NCBI RefSeq assembly: GCF_000196015.1
Contig: NC_007973.1
Location: forward strand, 248,001-312,000
Length of the DNA: 64,000 nucleotides
Direction of reading: 5' to 3'
Source: Cupriavidus metallidurans CH34
Lineage (GTDB): Bacteria > Pseudomonadota > Gammaproteobacteria > Burkholderiales > Burkholderiaceae
This document shows, piece by piece, positions 43,216-51,764 of this stretch. Every line of letters starts with the position of its first letter. Position 1 is the first letter of the stretch. The notes beneath the pieces were generated by a model. The model was not told the DNA's origin and searched no databases. It saw nothing but the letters and a program-made list of their open reading frames with translations. The position numbers and the translations under genes were made by a program.

Positions 43216-44019
43216 TCAGGCGGCTTCCTCCAGCGCCGGATTGCGCTGCTTGCGATACAGGAAGTCGAGCACGGCAGTGCGGCACGCGTGGAATGTCTTG
43301 TCGTCGGCCAGCGTCACGCGGTCACGCGGGCGCGGGATGTCGACGCGCAGGATCTCGCCGATGGTCGCCGCGGGCCCGTTGGTCATCATGACGATGCGAT
43401 CCGCCAGCAGCACGGCCTCGTCCACATCGTGCGTGACCATGACCACGGTGCTCCTGGTGCGCGCAACGATCTTCAGCAACGCGTCCTGCAGGTGGGCACG
43501 TGTCAGCGCGTCGAGCGCGCCGAATGGCTCGTCCATCAGCAATACCTTCGGCTGCATCGCCAGCGCCCGGGCGATGCCCACACGCTGCTTCATGCCCCCG
43601 GAGATCTCGTGCGGATACTTGCTTTCCGCGTGGGTCAGGCCCACCAGCGCCAGCGTGTCGTGCGTGCGCGCCTTGAGTTGCGCCGGCGTCTCGCTCTGGC
43701 CGAACACACGCTCCACGCCCAGATGGACGTTCTCGAAGCACGTCATCCAGGGCAGCAGCGAGTGGTTCTGGAACACCACGGCCCGCTCCGGGCCGGGGCC
43801 GGCGATCTCACGTCCCGCGCAGATCAGCGCGCCGGTCGTCGGCGCGGTCAGCCCGGCGATCAGGTTCAGCAGCGTGGACTTGCCACAGCCCGAATGCCCG
43901 ATCAGTGTCACGAACTCGCCTTCCGCGATCGACAGGTCGATATCGCGCAGCGCCACGAACGGCCCCTTGCGTGTCTTGAAGGTCTGCCCGACGTTTTCGA
44001 TGCTGACGAACTTTTCCAT
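43216..44019 (-). CDS. nrtD: Nitrate ABC transporter ATP-binding protein
   Basis: 267 residues. Walker A is GHSGCGKS at 41-48; the signature is EISGGMKQRVGIARAL and Walker B VLLMDEPFGALD, followed by the switch His in VMVTHDVDEAVLLADR. The sequence is of the NrtC/NrtD-SsuB-TauB type, and the neighbours identify nitrate as the likely substrate. It has no fused NrtA-like domain, so it is NrtD-like rather than NrtC. Last gene of the nrtABD run, 16 bp after the permease. Confidence 0.9.
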   Translation of the reverse strand: MEKFVSIENVGQTFKTRKGPFVALRDIDLSIAEGEFVTLIGHSGCGKSTLLNLIAGLTAPTTGALICAGREIAGPGPERAVVFQNHSLLPWMTCFENVHLGVERVFGQSETPAQLKARTHDTLALVGLTHAESKYPHEISGGMKQRVGIARALAMQPKVLLMDEPFGALDALTRAHLQDALLKIVARTRSTVVMVTHDVDEAVLLADRIVMMTNGPAATIGEILRVDIPRPRDRVTLADDKTFHACRTAVLDFLYRKQRNPALEEAA

Positions 44020-44035
44020 GATGGTCGTCCCCGGA

Positions 44036-44947
44036 TCAGGTGTTGCCGTAGCTGAAGCGGCGGGCGAGGGCCAGCAGCAGGTGCTCGAGCACCAGGCCCA
44101 CCACGCCGATGATGAAGATCGCGATCACGATGTGCTCGACCTTGAGGTTGTTCCACTCGTCCCAGAGCCAGAAGCCGATGCCGGTGCCGCCCGTGAGCAT
44201 TTCCGCGGCGACGATCACGAGCCACGCCGTGCCGATCGACAGCCGCACGCCGGTCAGCATGTACGGCAGCACGGCAGGAAACAGCACGTGCCGGAAGATC
44301 TTCCACTCGGACAGGTCGAGCACGCGTGCCACGTTCAGGTAGTCCTGCGGCACGCGAGTCACACCCACGGCGGTATTGATGATCATCGGCCAGATCGAGC
44401 AGATGAAGATTGCCCAGATCGCGGCGGGGTTGGCGGCCTTGAACAGCAGCAGGCCGATCGGCAGCCAGGCCAGCGGGGATACCGGACGCAGCAGGCTGAT
44501 GACGGGCGACGCCATCGCGTTCAGGAACGCGAAGCGCCCCAACAGGAAGCCGGCTGGAATGCCCACGACCGCGGCCAGGCCAAAGCCCGCCGCCACGCGC
44601 GCCAGCGACGCCAGCACGTTCCAGCCGATGCCCTGGTCGTTCGGCCCATTGCGATAGAACGGATCGGCGAACAGCGGCACCGCGGCGTTCCATGTGGCGC
44701 CAGGTGTCGGGATCGACGGGATCAGCGTGGCGATGCCGTGCCACACCAGCACGAACAACGCGAAGCCGATCAGTGGCGGCACGCACTTGAGTACGAACGC
44801 GGCAAGCGCGTCGCGGCGCGCGGCGCGTTGCTCAAGTGCGGCGATCTCCTGTGCGCGGCGGCGCGACTGTTCCTTGGCGTCCGGATCGACGGCCTCCGGA
44901 TTCATGGGCGTGGCGCCTTCCGGCGATGACTGGGCGAGAGCATTCAC
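44036..44947 (-). CDS. nrtB: Nitrate ABC transporter permease
   Basis: 303 residues from GTG (44945-44947), preceded by CAGGAG. A soluble Glu/Arg/Ala-rich N terminus of about 50 residues is followed by six membrane helices and the EAA-type loop that contacts the ATPase (LNVARVLDLSEWKIFRHVLF). GLAAVVGIPAGFLLGRFAFL, PVSPLAWLPIGLLLF and GVRLSIGTAWLVIVAAEMLT match NrtB/TauC permeases. It follows nrtA by about 70 bp and precedes nrtD by 16 bp. Confidence 0.93.
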   Translation of the reverse strand: MNALAQSSPEGATPMNPEAVDPDAKEQSRRRAQEIAALEQRAARRDALAAFVLKCVPPLIGFALFVLVWHGIATLIPSIPTPGATWNAAVPLFADPFYRNGPNDQGIGWNVLASLARVAAGFGLAAVVGIPAGFLLGRFAFLNAMASPVISLLRPVSPLAWLPIGLLLFKAANPAAIWAIFICSIWPMIINTAVGVTRVPQDYLNVARVLDLSEWKIFRHVLFPAVLPYMLTGVRLSIGTAWLVIVAAEMLTGGTGIGFWLWDEWNNLKVEHIVIAIFIIGVVGLVLEHLLLALARRFSYGNT

Positions 44948-45015
44948 GGCAAGCTCCTGTTCGTGTGGATGGGGCTGGATGGGGCAGGACCGACCGGGCC
45001 GGTCCGTGCGGCGCG

Positions 45016-46320
45016 TCAGGCCTTGATCTTGAATCCGTCGGCGTAGGCCTTCGGGTCCTTCGTCGCATCCCACGTCACGCCGTCGATCAGCCTGGCGGTG
45101 CGGAAGTCGCTCTTGGGTAACGGCACCTGCGCGGCCACAGCGGCTTGCTTGTAGATGTCGATGCGATTTACCTGCTTGGCCACGGCCAGATAGTCCGGAT
45201 GCTCTTTCAGCAGCCCCCAGCGCTTGTGCTGGGTCAGGAACCACATGCCATCAGAAAGGAACGGATAGTTCGCCAGGCCGTCCTGGTAGAACTTCATCGA
45301 ATCGGGGTCATCCCAGGTCTTGCCCAGGCCGTTGCTGTAGCGGCCCAGCATCCGGTCCAGGATGATGTCCATATCCGTGTTCACGTAGGACTTGGCGGCG
45401 ATCGTCTCGGCCGTCTTGCGGCGGTTGGATGCGGAAGCGTCGATGAACTTCGATGCATCCAGCACGGCGGCCACCATCGCGCGCGCCGTGTTCGGGTACT
45501 TCTGCACGAACTCGGCCGTGGTGCCCAGCGTCTTCTCCGGGTGATCCTTCCAGATCGCCTGGGTGGTCTCGGCGGTGAAGCCGATCTTGTCGGCGATCGC
45601 GCGCGCGCCCCAAGGCTCACCGACGCAAAAGCCATCCATGTTGCCCACGCGCATGTTGGCCACCATCTGCGGCGGCGGCACAGTGATGGCCTTGGCATCG
45701 CGCATCGGATCGATGCCGTTGGCGGCCAGCCAGTAGTAGAGCCACATCGCATGGGTGCCGGTCGGAAAGGTCTGCGCGAACACGTAATCGCGCTTTTCCC
45801 TGGACATCAGCGCCTTCAGGCTCGCGCCATCCTTGACGCCCTTTTCCGCCAGTTTCGAGGACAGCGTGATGGCCTGGCCGTTGTGGTTCAGGTTCATAAG
45901 CACGGCCATGTCTTTCTTCGGCCCGCCGATGCCGAGCTGCACGCCGTAGATCAGCCCGTACAGCACGTGCGCGGCGTCCAGCTCGCCATTGACCAGCTTG
46001 TCGCGCACGCCAGCCCACGAAGCCTCCTTGCTCGGCGTGATCTTGATGCCGTACTTCTTGTCCAGGCCCAGCGTCGACGCCATCACCACCGATGCGCAAT
46101 CGGTCAGCGGAATGAAGCCGATCCTGACCTCCGGCTTTTCCGGCGCATCGGAGCCGGCGGCCCACGCACCGCTGCGCACCAGCGGATCGACCAGCGTCAT
46201 CACGCTGGCACCGGCGATAGTGGCCAGCGCGCGGCGGCGGCCGTGGCAGGCGGGGGCGGCATCCGCGGCAGCGGTGTCGTTGGCGCGCTGGGGCTTCAGG
46301 ACTTTGAGGCGAGAGGGCAT
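45016..46320 (-). CDS. nrtA: Nitrate ABC transporter substrate-binding protein
   Basis: 434 residues. A Tat-type signal (CHGRRRALATIAGASVMTLV, ending at AWA) precedes the NrtA/CmpA fold: EVRIGFIPLTDCASVVMAST, the TFPTGTHAMWLYYWLAANGI segment and NMRVGNMDGFCVGEPWGARA. It delivers nitrate (or nitrite) to the NrtB/NrtD membrane complex. The signal shows that it is the transport protein and not the cytoplasmic sensor NasS. A GGAG lies before ATG 46318-46320. Its leader of about 180 nt carries ANTAR-type antitermination signals behind a sigma54 promoter. Confidence 0.93.
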   Translation of the reverse strand: MPSRLKVLKPQRANDTAAADAAPACHGRRRALATIAGASVMTLVDPLVRSGAWAAGSDAPEKPEVRIGFIPLTDCASVVMASTLGLDKKYGIKITPSKEASWAGVRDKLVNGELDAAHVLYGLIYGVQLGIGGPKKDMAVLMNLNHNGQAITLSSKLAEKGVKDGASLKALMSREKRDYVFAQTFPTGTHAMWLYYWLAANGIDPMRDAKAITVPPPQMVANMRVGNMDGFCVGEPWGARAIADKIGFTAETTQAIWKDHPEKTLGTTAEFVQKYPNTARAMVAAVLDASKFIDASASNRRKTAETIAAKSYVNTDMDIILDRMLGRYSNGLGKTWDDPDSMKFYQDGLANYPFLSDGMWFLTQHKRWGLLKEHPDYLAVAKQVNRIDIYKQAAVAAQVPLPKSDFRTARLIDGVTWDATKDPKAYADGFKIKA

Positions 46321-46334
46321 GCGATACGCTCCAG

Positions 46335-46412
46335 AAAGAGAAAAGGCGTCCCGATCCCCGGCCCGGACACTTGGCCAGGAAGGCCAGAGTCCGGGGCGGG
46401 GTTCAGGACGCC
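46335..46412 (-). terminator. Leader terminator (attenuator) of the nrt operon
   Basis: On the minus strand GGCGTCC pairs with GGGACGCC, with inner arms CCCCG/CGGGG, CCCGGAC/GTCCGGG and a GGCC/GGCC top, followed by TTTTCTCTTT. It lies only 15 bp before the nrtA start codon and is therefore inside the transcript, not at an operon end. This is a classic transcription attenuator. Confidence 0.85.
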
Positions 46413-46426
46413 GTTGTCCGATACCT

Positions 46427-46446
46427 CGCGGTCGACGTTGATCGCG
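46427..46446 (-). promoter_or_regulatory. ANTAR-type stem-loop 2 in the nrtA leader
   Basis: On the minus strand CGCGATC, loop AACGTC, then GACCGCG: a stem with one A-C mismatch and a six-base loop with A at position 1 and G at position 4, the two conserved loop bases recognised by ANTAR proteins. It lies 14 bases before the leader terminator. Confidence 0.75.
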
Positions 46447-46481
46447 GGCACACATGTTGTGAGGTGCTTCCGGGTGATGCG

Positions 46482-46497
46482 CGGCCGTCGTTGGCCG
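46482..46497 (-). promoter_or_regulatory. ANTAR-type stem-loop 1 in the nrtA leader
   Basis: On the minus strand CGGCC, loop AACGAC, GGCCG: a perfect five-pair stem with a hexaloop that again has A1 and G4. It begins about two bases after the predicted transcription start. Paired with stem-loop 2, it makes the dual-hexaloop motif known for NasR/EutV-type ANTAR regulators. Confidence 0.78.
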
Positions 46498-46509
46498 TGC
46501 CTTGGGTAA

Positions 46510-46525
46510 CGCAAGCGCTATGCCA
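46510..46525 (-). promoter_or_regulatory. Sigma54 promoter of the nrt operon
   Basis: On the minus strand TGGCAT, AGCGC, TTGCG, against TGGCAC-N5-TTGCW, with ten bases between the invariant GG and GC. Transcription would start near 46499, placing stem-loop 1 right at the 5' end of the RNA. Sigma54 control matches nitrogen limitation as the first signal. Confidence 0.75.
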
Positions 46526-46683
46526 GCGTTTTTTGGGGTGTCGGAGGGGAAATGACGGGGCCGGTGGTGCCCGTTTCACTGTCGGGATGCGCCGCCGGGG
46601 AATGGCGCCGCGCCAGTCTTGTGCAACGCACCAACGGCGTGCCGCGCACGCGTCCGTGTGCCGCGCCCGCCAGCGCGGAGGGA

Positions 46684-47319
46684 TCAGGCCATCACATCGA
46701 TCACGCGCTGTGCGGCATCCACGAGCCGGATACCGCGCTCCATAGCCATCGAGCGCAGCCGCTTGAAGGCTTCGTCCTCGCTGATGCCGCGTGCCTGCAT
46801 CAACAGGCCCTTGGCGCGCTCCACCGTCTTGCGCTCGGCCAGCTTGAGCTTGGTGGCGTCAAGTTCGGCGCGTAGCTGCTGGTCCAGCTGGAAGCGGGCG
46901 TAAGCCACATCGAGGACTGTCTTCACCCGTTCGGCACGCAGGCCGTCGACGATGTAGGCGGTGATGCCGGCCGACAGGGCGGCCTTGATGCGCTGAGCGT
47001 CGTCGTTATCCGTGAACAGCACGATGGGGCGCGGCGCATGCTGGGTGGAGACGCAGACATGTTCGATGGTGTCGCGCGCGGCCGATTCGGAGGCAATGAT
47101 GACCAGGTCCGGCTGGCTGGCCGTAATGGTGTCCGGCAGGCGCAGGTCCGCGTCGACGGTTTGCACCTCAGTGAAGCCTGCCTGCGCCAGACCGGCGCGG
47201 ATCGTCTCCACGTTGAGCGGATCGGCCTCATGCGGATCACGAACCAGCAGGATGCGCAGGCTCCGGCTCGTGGTGGCTGGCGGTGCTACGGCGGAAGGGG
47301 GCGGATGGCGTCGGGTCAT
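46684..47319 (-). CDS. nasT: NasT-like ANTAR-domain antiterminator
   Basis: 211 residues. A receiver-like N-terminal domain ([20 protein letters not shown] ...) is followed by a coiled coil and a C-terminal ANTAR RNA-binding domain, seen in [20 protein letters not shown] and [20 protein letters not shown]. NasT binds twin hexaloop RNA hairpins to prevent termination ahead of nitrate assimilation genes. At the usual phosphorylation strand the sequence is DLVIIASES, with Ala where Asp is expected, so phosphorylation is unlikely. It lies about 360 bp upstream of nrtA on the same strand. No nasS sensor is present nearby. ATG 47319 was chosen; upstream codons are open but unlike the family. Confidence 0.9.
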   Translation of the reverse strand: MTRRHPPPSAVAPPATTSRSLRILLVRDPHEADPLNVETIRAGLAQAGFTEVQTVDADLRLPDTITASQPDLVIIASESAARDTIEHVCVSTQHAPRPIVLFTDNDDAQRIKAALSAGITAYIVDGLRAERVKTVLDVAYARFQLDQQLRAELDATKLKLAERKTVERAKGLLMQARGISEDEAFKRLRSMAMERGIRLVDAAQRVIDVMA

Positions 47320-47493
47320 GGAGGGCGCTTGGTTGCGGTGCAATATGCAAGATTCGCGCCGGGTCTGCTTCCACTGTATGCCACCGTATTCAAGGTGTAT
47401 CCTTTGCCCCTGCCGCGGCCCACCCGACTGGGCACGACCGGACACGACACCGGGTGCGGCGTTCCATCAAAAAAGAGAAAGCTGGAGAGTTGG

Positions 47494-48195
47494 ATGACCG
47501 AATTCGTCTTCGCGCCGCAAGCCCCCGTCGGTGTTCCCGTGCGTGGTGGCAGCGCAAGTTTCCCCGTGCGCCGGGTCTACTGCGTGGGCCGGAACTATGC
47601 CGCCCATGCCCGTGAAATGGGTTCGGACCCCGACCGCGAACCGCCGTTCTTCTTCTGCAAGCCGTCCGACGCGGTCAGCTACGTGGCCGACAAGACCGAA
47701 GGCGCCTTCCCGTACCCGCCGGGCACGGGCAATTGCCACTACGAGGTGGAACTGGTTGTCGCCATTGGCAAGGGCGGCCGCGACATCCCGGTCGAGCAGG
47801 CCGCCAGCCATGTCTTCGGCTATGCCATCGGCCTCGACATGACACGCCGCGACCTGCAGAACGAGTCGAAGAAAACCGGCCGCCCTTGGGAAACCGGCAA
47901 GGCATTCGACAAGTCCGCGCCGATCGGCCCGATCGTGCCGGTCTCGGCCATCGGCCACCCGGCAAAGGGCGCCGTGACGCTCGCCGTCAATGGTGTGGAG
48001 AAGCAGCGTGGCGATCTGTCGGACCTGATCTGGTCAGTGCCTGAAATGGTGTCGTACCTGTCGAAGCTGTTCGAACTGCAGCCGGGCGACCTGATCTACA
48101 GCGGAACGCCTGAAGGCGTGGGGCCGGTGGTGAAGGGCGACGTCATGCAATGCCACATCGAAGGTGTGGGCGACCTGACCGTCAAGGTGGTGTGA
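47494..48195 (+). CDS. Fumarylacetoacetate hydrolase-family protein
   Basis: 233 residues, the short FAH form. [20 protein letters not shown] opens the fold, [12 protein letters not shown] follows, and metal-binding acids are in [40 protein letters not shown] and [19 protein letters not shown] complete the signature. Members split acylpyruvates or carbon-carbon bonds in aromatic acid breakdown. With maiA next, the pair may act on maleylpyruvate in the gentisate route or in homogentisate breakdown. ATG 47494 follows GGAGAG. Confidence 0.9.
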   Translation: MTEFVFAPQAPVGVPVRGGSASFPVRRVYCVGRNYAAHAREMGSDPDREPPFFFCKPSDAVSYVADKTEGAFPYPPGTGNCHYEVELVVAIGKGGRDIPVEQAASHVFGYAIGLDMTRRDLQNESKKTGRPWETGKAFDKSAPIGPIVPVSAIGHPAKGAVTLAVNGVEKQRGDLSDLIWSVPEMVSYLSKLFELQPGDLIYSGTPEGVGPVVKGDVMQCHIEGVGDLTVKVV

Positions 48196-48199
48196 GGCG

Positions 48200-48847
48200 A
48201 TGCTCGAACTCCATAGCTACTTCCGCAGCTCGGCGTCGTTCAGGGTGCGTATCGCGCTGAACCTGAAGGGCTTGCCCTATGACTACAAGGGTGTGCATCT
48301 GCTGAAGGAAGGCGGCATGCAGCTGAAGCCCGAATATCGCGCGCTGAATGCCGATGGCGTGGTGCCGACGCTCGTGGTCGATGGCAGGCCGCTGATTCAG
48401 TCGATGGCGATCATCGAGTATCTCGACGAAACCCATCCGGAGCCTGCGCTGCTGCCGAAGGATCCGTTCGAGCGTGCCGTCGTGCGCGGCCTGGCTCAGG
48501 AAATCGCCTGCGAGATCCATCCGCTCAACAACCTGCGCGTGCTCAAGTACCTCAAGCACGAGCTCAAGGTGTCGGAGGAAGCCAAGGATGCGTGGTACCG
48601 CCACTGGATCGAACAGGGGTTTGCCTCGCTCGAAGTCAATCTGTCGCAACTGGGGCGTGTGGGTCGCTTTGCGTTCGGCGATACGCCGACATTGATCGAC
48701 TGCTGCCTGGTGCCGCAGGTATTCAATGCGCAGCGCTTCAATGTTGATGTGAGCCGCTTCCCGACGATCGCGAAGATCCATGCCACTTGCATGGAGCTGG
48801 ACGCGTTCCAGAAGGCCGCGCCCGGGGCGCAGCCGGACAGCGAGTAA
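48200..48847 (+). CDS. maiA: Maleylacetoacetate (maleylpyruvate) isomerase, zeta-class GST
   Basis: 215 residues. The glutathione-binding motif SSASFRVRIALNLKGLPY (YFRSSxSxRVRIAL) at the start and QSMAIIEYLDETHPEPALLP are diagnostic of the zeta class; the C-terminal helical domain carries EIACEIHPLNNLRVLKYL. It uses glutathione to isomerise the cis double bond before FAH-type cleavage. It starts four bases after the FAH gene, so the two form an operon. The glutathione genes are elsewhere in this window. Confidence 0.94.
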   Translation: MLELHSYFRSSASFRVRIALNLKGLPYDYKGVHLLKEGGMQLKPEYRALNADGVVPTLVVDGRPLIQSMAIIEYLDETHPEPALLPKDPFERAVVRGLAQEIACEIHPLNNLRVLKYLKHELKVSEEAKDAWYRHWIEQGFASLEVNLSQLGRVGRFAFGDTPTLIDCCLVPQVFNAQRFNVDVSRFPTIAKIHATCMELDAFQKAAPGAQPDSE

Positions 48848-48864
48848 GCGGTAGCGTTGCCAGA

Positions 48865-48903
48865 AACAAAAACCCCGGTGTCCTCACCGGGGTTTTTGTT
48901 TTT
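48865..48903. terminator. Bidirectional terminator between maiA and ftsY
   Basis: Stem AAAAACCCCGGTG/CACCGGGGTTTTT with a TCCT loop and T runs on both strands, in the 70-bp gap between the converging maiA and ftsY genes. Confidence 0.93.
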
Positions 48904-48918
48904 GCGTGCCAGCCGGAC

Positions 48919-50181
48919 TCAGCCCAGCAGCGCCTCGGCGAACTCGTCCGCCTTGAACGGCTGCAGGTCCTCGACCTTCTCGCCCACGCCGATGAAGTAC
49001 ACCGGTACCGGACGCTGGCGCGCGATCGCGGCCAGGATGCCGCCCTTGGCCGTGCCGTCGAGCTTGGTCACGATCAGGCCGGTCAGGCCGAGCGCGTCAT
49101 CGAACGCGCGCGTCTGGGCCAGTGCGTTCTGACCAGTATTGGCGTCGATCACAAGCAGCACTTCATGCGGTGCGGTCGGCATCGACTTGCCGATCACGCG
49201 CTTGACCTTCTTGAGTTCCTCCATCAGGTGAAGCTGCGTGGGCAGGCGGCCAGCGGTATCTGCCATCACGATGTCGATCTTGCGCGCGCGCGCCGCGTTG
49301 ACGGCATCGAAGATCACGGCGGCTGGGTCGCCACTTTCCTGGGCCACCACGGTCACGTTGTTGCGCTCGCCCCAGATCGTGAGTTGTTCGCGCGCGGCGG
49401 CGCGGAATGTGTCGCCGGCGGCCAGCAGCACGGACTGGTGATAGGACTGGAAATGCTTGCAGAGCTTACCGATGCTGGTGGTCTTGCCCGCGCCGTTGAC
49501 GCCGGCAATCATCATCACCAGCGGCTGCTCGCGGCCCAGTTCCATCGTCTTCTCGAGCGGCTTGAGCAGCTGCGTCAGCAGATCCTTGAGCGCGGCCTTC
49601 ACGCCTTCGGCCGTTTCGATACGATCATTCTTGATGCGGCGGCGCAGTTCGCCCAGCAGGTACTCGGTGGCCTCCACTCCGGCATCGGCCATCAGCAGCG
49701 CTGTTTCCAGTTCCTCGAACAGCGCCTCGTCGACCTTGACGCCGACGAACAGCACGCCGATGTTGCGGCTGGTCTTCGACAGGCCGGCACGCAGCCGCGA
49801 CATCCAGCCGCGCTTGGCTTCGGCGGTTTGCGCGGGCGGCGGGGTCAGCTCCAGCTCCTCGATGACCGGCGGCGTATAGCTGGCCGGAGGCGGAGCCGAC
49901 GCCACGGGCGGCACGACCGGAGGCGCCACGGGTGGCGCCACATGGACCGGCGACGGGGCGGGCGTTGGAACTGGCGCAGGTGTTGAAGCCGGGGCCGAAA
50001 CCGGGGTTGCAACGGGTGCCGCTACAGGGGGGGCGACAGGGGTTACCGCAGGTGCCGCAGCCGGGGCGGGGGCGGGAAGCGGGGCCGGCGCGGGAGCAGG
50101 CGCCGGTGTGGGGGCGGCCGCGGGCGGCTCGACCGATTCGGGAGCCGGTTCGGCCTTGCGCTTCTTCCAGAAACTAAACAT
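48919..50181 (-). CDS. ftsY: Signal recognition particle receptor FtsY
   Basis: 420 residues. FtsY is the membrane-side GTPase that receives ribosome-SRP complexes. The NG domain has [17 protein letters not shown] (G1), [27 protein letters not shown] (G3) and [17 protein letters not shown] (G4). The first residues [20 protein letters not shown] lead into about 100 residues of almost pure Pro, Ala and Val in place of the usual acidic A domain. ATG 50179-50181 is used; the frame is open far upstream, but those codons overlap the opposite peptidase gene. It is divergent from the M16 peptidase. Confidence 0.96.
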   Translation of the reverse strand: MFSFWKKRKAEPAPESVEPPAAAPTPAPAPAPAPLPAPAPAAAPAVTPVAPPVAAPVATPVSAPASTPAPVPTPAPSPVHVAPPVAPPVVPPVASAPPPASYTPPVIEELELTPPPAQTAEAKRGWMSRLRAGLSKTSRNIGVLFVGVKVDEALFEELETALLMADAGVEATEYLLGELRRRIKNDRIETAEGVKAALKDLLTQLLKPLEKTMELGREQPLVMMIAGVNGAGKTTSIGKLCKHFQSYHQSVLLAAGDTFRAAAREQLTIWGERNNVTVVAQESGDPAAVIFDAVNAARARKIDIVMADTAGRLPTQLHLMEELKKVKRVIGKSMPTAPHEVLLVIDANTGQNALAQTRAFDDALGLTGLIVTKLDGTAKGGILAAIARQRPVPVYFIGVGEKVEDLQPFKADEFAEALLG

Positions 50182-50210
50182 TGGGAAAGGGGTCAATACC
50201 CCGGTAGAAT
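50181..50210 (+). promoter_or_regulatory. Probable sigma70 promoter of the M16 peptidase genes
   Basis: TTGGGA and TAGAAT are separated by 18 bp, with a predicted start near 50217 and the peptidase ATG at 50242. It overlaps the ftsY start codon on the other strand. Confidence 0.45.
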
Positions 50211-50241
50211 CAATCGGCAAAATTCTAGCAGACGGGGTCGC

Positions 50242-51756
50242 ATGAACCATTGCGCTGACGTGTCCGGAGCGGGTGTCGCGAAATTTCCGCGGCGCATTCT
50301 TTCTTCTCTCATTCTTGCTTCCCTGATCGGCCCCTTGGCCGGCACTGCGTGGTCCCAGACCCCAGGCGAAGCGCCCACTACCGCCACGTCTGCCTCGCCA
50401 CGACAGGGGCCACCACCAACCCAGCCAACGGCGACAGTTGGTCAGGCCCAGGCCGGCACGACCGAATTCCGCTTGTCCAATGGCTTGCGCGTGATCGTCA
50501 AGGAAGACCATCGAGCGCCCACGGTGGCCCACATGATTTTCTACCGCGTGGGCGGATTCGACGAGGTCAGCGGCACCACCGGCGTAGCCCACATGCTCGA
50601 ACACATGATGTTCAAGGGCACGCCGAAGGTACCGGTGGGTGAGTTCTCGCGCCAGATCGCCCTGCTGGGCGGCCGCGAGAACGCCCTGACCAACCGAGAC
50701 TTCACGCTCTACTACCAGCAGATCTCCAAGCAATACCTGCCGAAGATGATGGAGCTCGAGGCCGACCGCATGGCCAACCTCATCTTCAAGAAGGAAGAGT
50801 TCGAGCGAGAGATGAAGGTGGTGATGGAAGAGCGTCGCCTGCGCACCGATGATTCTCCCCGCGGCACCGTCTACGAGCAGTTGCTGGCCACGGTCTACAC
50901 GGCGATGCCGTACCGGCACCCGGTCATCGGCTGGATGGACGACCTGGTCAACATGCGGGTCGAGGACGTGCACGACTGGTACAAGACCTGGTACGTGCCC
51001 AACAACGCCATGGTGATCGTGACCGGCGACGTCAAACCGGATGAGGTTCGCGCGCTGGCCGAACGCTACTACGGCAAGCTGAAACCGCATCCGCTGCCGC
51101 TGCGCAAGACGCAGATCGAGGCGCCGCAGAAGGGCATCAAGCGTATTTGGGTCAAGGCGCCTGCCGAGAATCCCTACATGGTGATGGCCTACAAGGTGCC
51201 GCGCCTGCGCGACGTGGAAAAGGATGTCGATCCGTACGCGCTGGAAGTCCTGTCCGCCGTGCTGAATGGCTACGACAATGCGCGTCTGACACGTGAACTC
51301 GTGCGTGAACGGCGACTGGCCGACGACGTGAACGTCGGCTACGACAGCATCAACCGCGCGGACTCTCTGTTCGTGCTGGATGGCACGCCCGCCAACGGCC
51401 ACACGACGGAAGAGATTGAGGCCGCGCTGCGCGAGGAGATCCAGCGCATTGCCAAGAACGGCGTGTCCGAGGAAGAGCTCAAGCGCGTCAAGGCCCAGGT
51501 CGTGGCAGGCCAGATCTACAAGCGCGACTCGGTGTTCGGCCAGGGCATGGAAATCGGCGTGTCGGAAATCTCTGAAATCTCTTGGCGCCAGATCGACCGC
51601 ATGCTCGACAAGATCAAGGAAGTCACGCCGGCCCAGGTGCAGGCCGTCGCCGCCAAGTATTTCAGCGACGACAACCTGACCGTGGCCACGCTTCTGCCGC
51701 AGCCGATCGACCCCAACAAGCCCAAGACCCCGGTCCCCGAAGGCCTGCGTCACTAG
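50242..51756 (+). CDS. M16-family zinc metallopeptidase (catalytic subunit)
   Basis: 504 residues. A signal peptide (core ILSSLILASLIGPLAGTAWS, cut near 38) and a Pro/Thr/Gln-rich linker precede the peptidase. The inverted zinc motif HMLEH is at 117-121, with the third ligand Glu expected about 75 residues on, in the EADRMANLIFKKEEF region. Pitrilysin/insulinase-like. The next gene is a second M16 homologue lacking this motif, so the two should form a heterodimer in the periplasm, as in other paired M16B proteases. The natural substrates are unknown. Confidence 0.93.
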   Translation: MNHCADVSGAGVAKFPRRILSSLILASLIGPLAGTAWSQTPGEAPTTATSASPRQGPPPTQPTATVGQAQAGTTEFRLSNGLRVIVKEDHRAPTVAHMIFYRVGGFDEVSGTTGVAHMLEHMMFKGTPKVPVGEFSRQIALLGGRENALTNRDFTLYYQQISKQYLPKMMELEADRMANLIFKKEEFEREMKVVMEERRLRTDDSPRGTVYEQLLATVYTAMPYRHPVIGWMDDLVNMRVEDVHDWYKTWYVPNNAMVIVTGDVKPDEVRALAERYYGKLKPHPLPLRKTQIEAPQKGIKRIWVKAPAENPYMVMAYKVPRLRDVEKDVDPYALEVLSAVLNGYDNARLTRELVRERRLADDVNVGYDSINRADSLFVLDGTPANGHTTEEIEAALREEIQRIAKNGVSEEELKRVKAQVVAGQIYKRDSVFGQGMEIGVSEISEISWRQIDRMLDKIKEVTPAQVQAVAAKYFSDDNLTVATLLPQPIDPNKPKTPVPEGLRH

Positions 51757-51764
51757 GAGCAACA

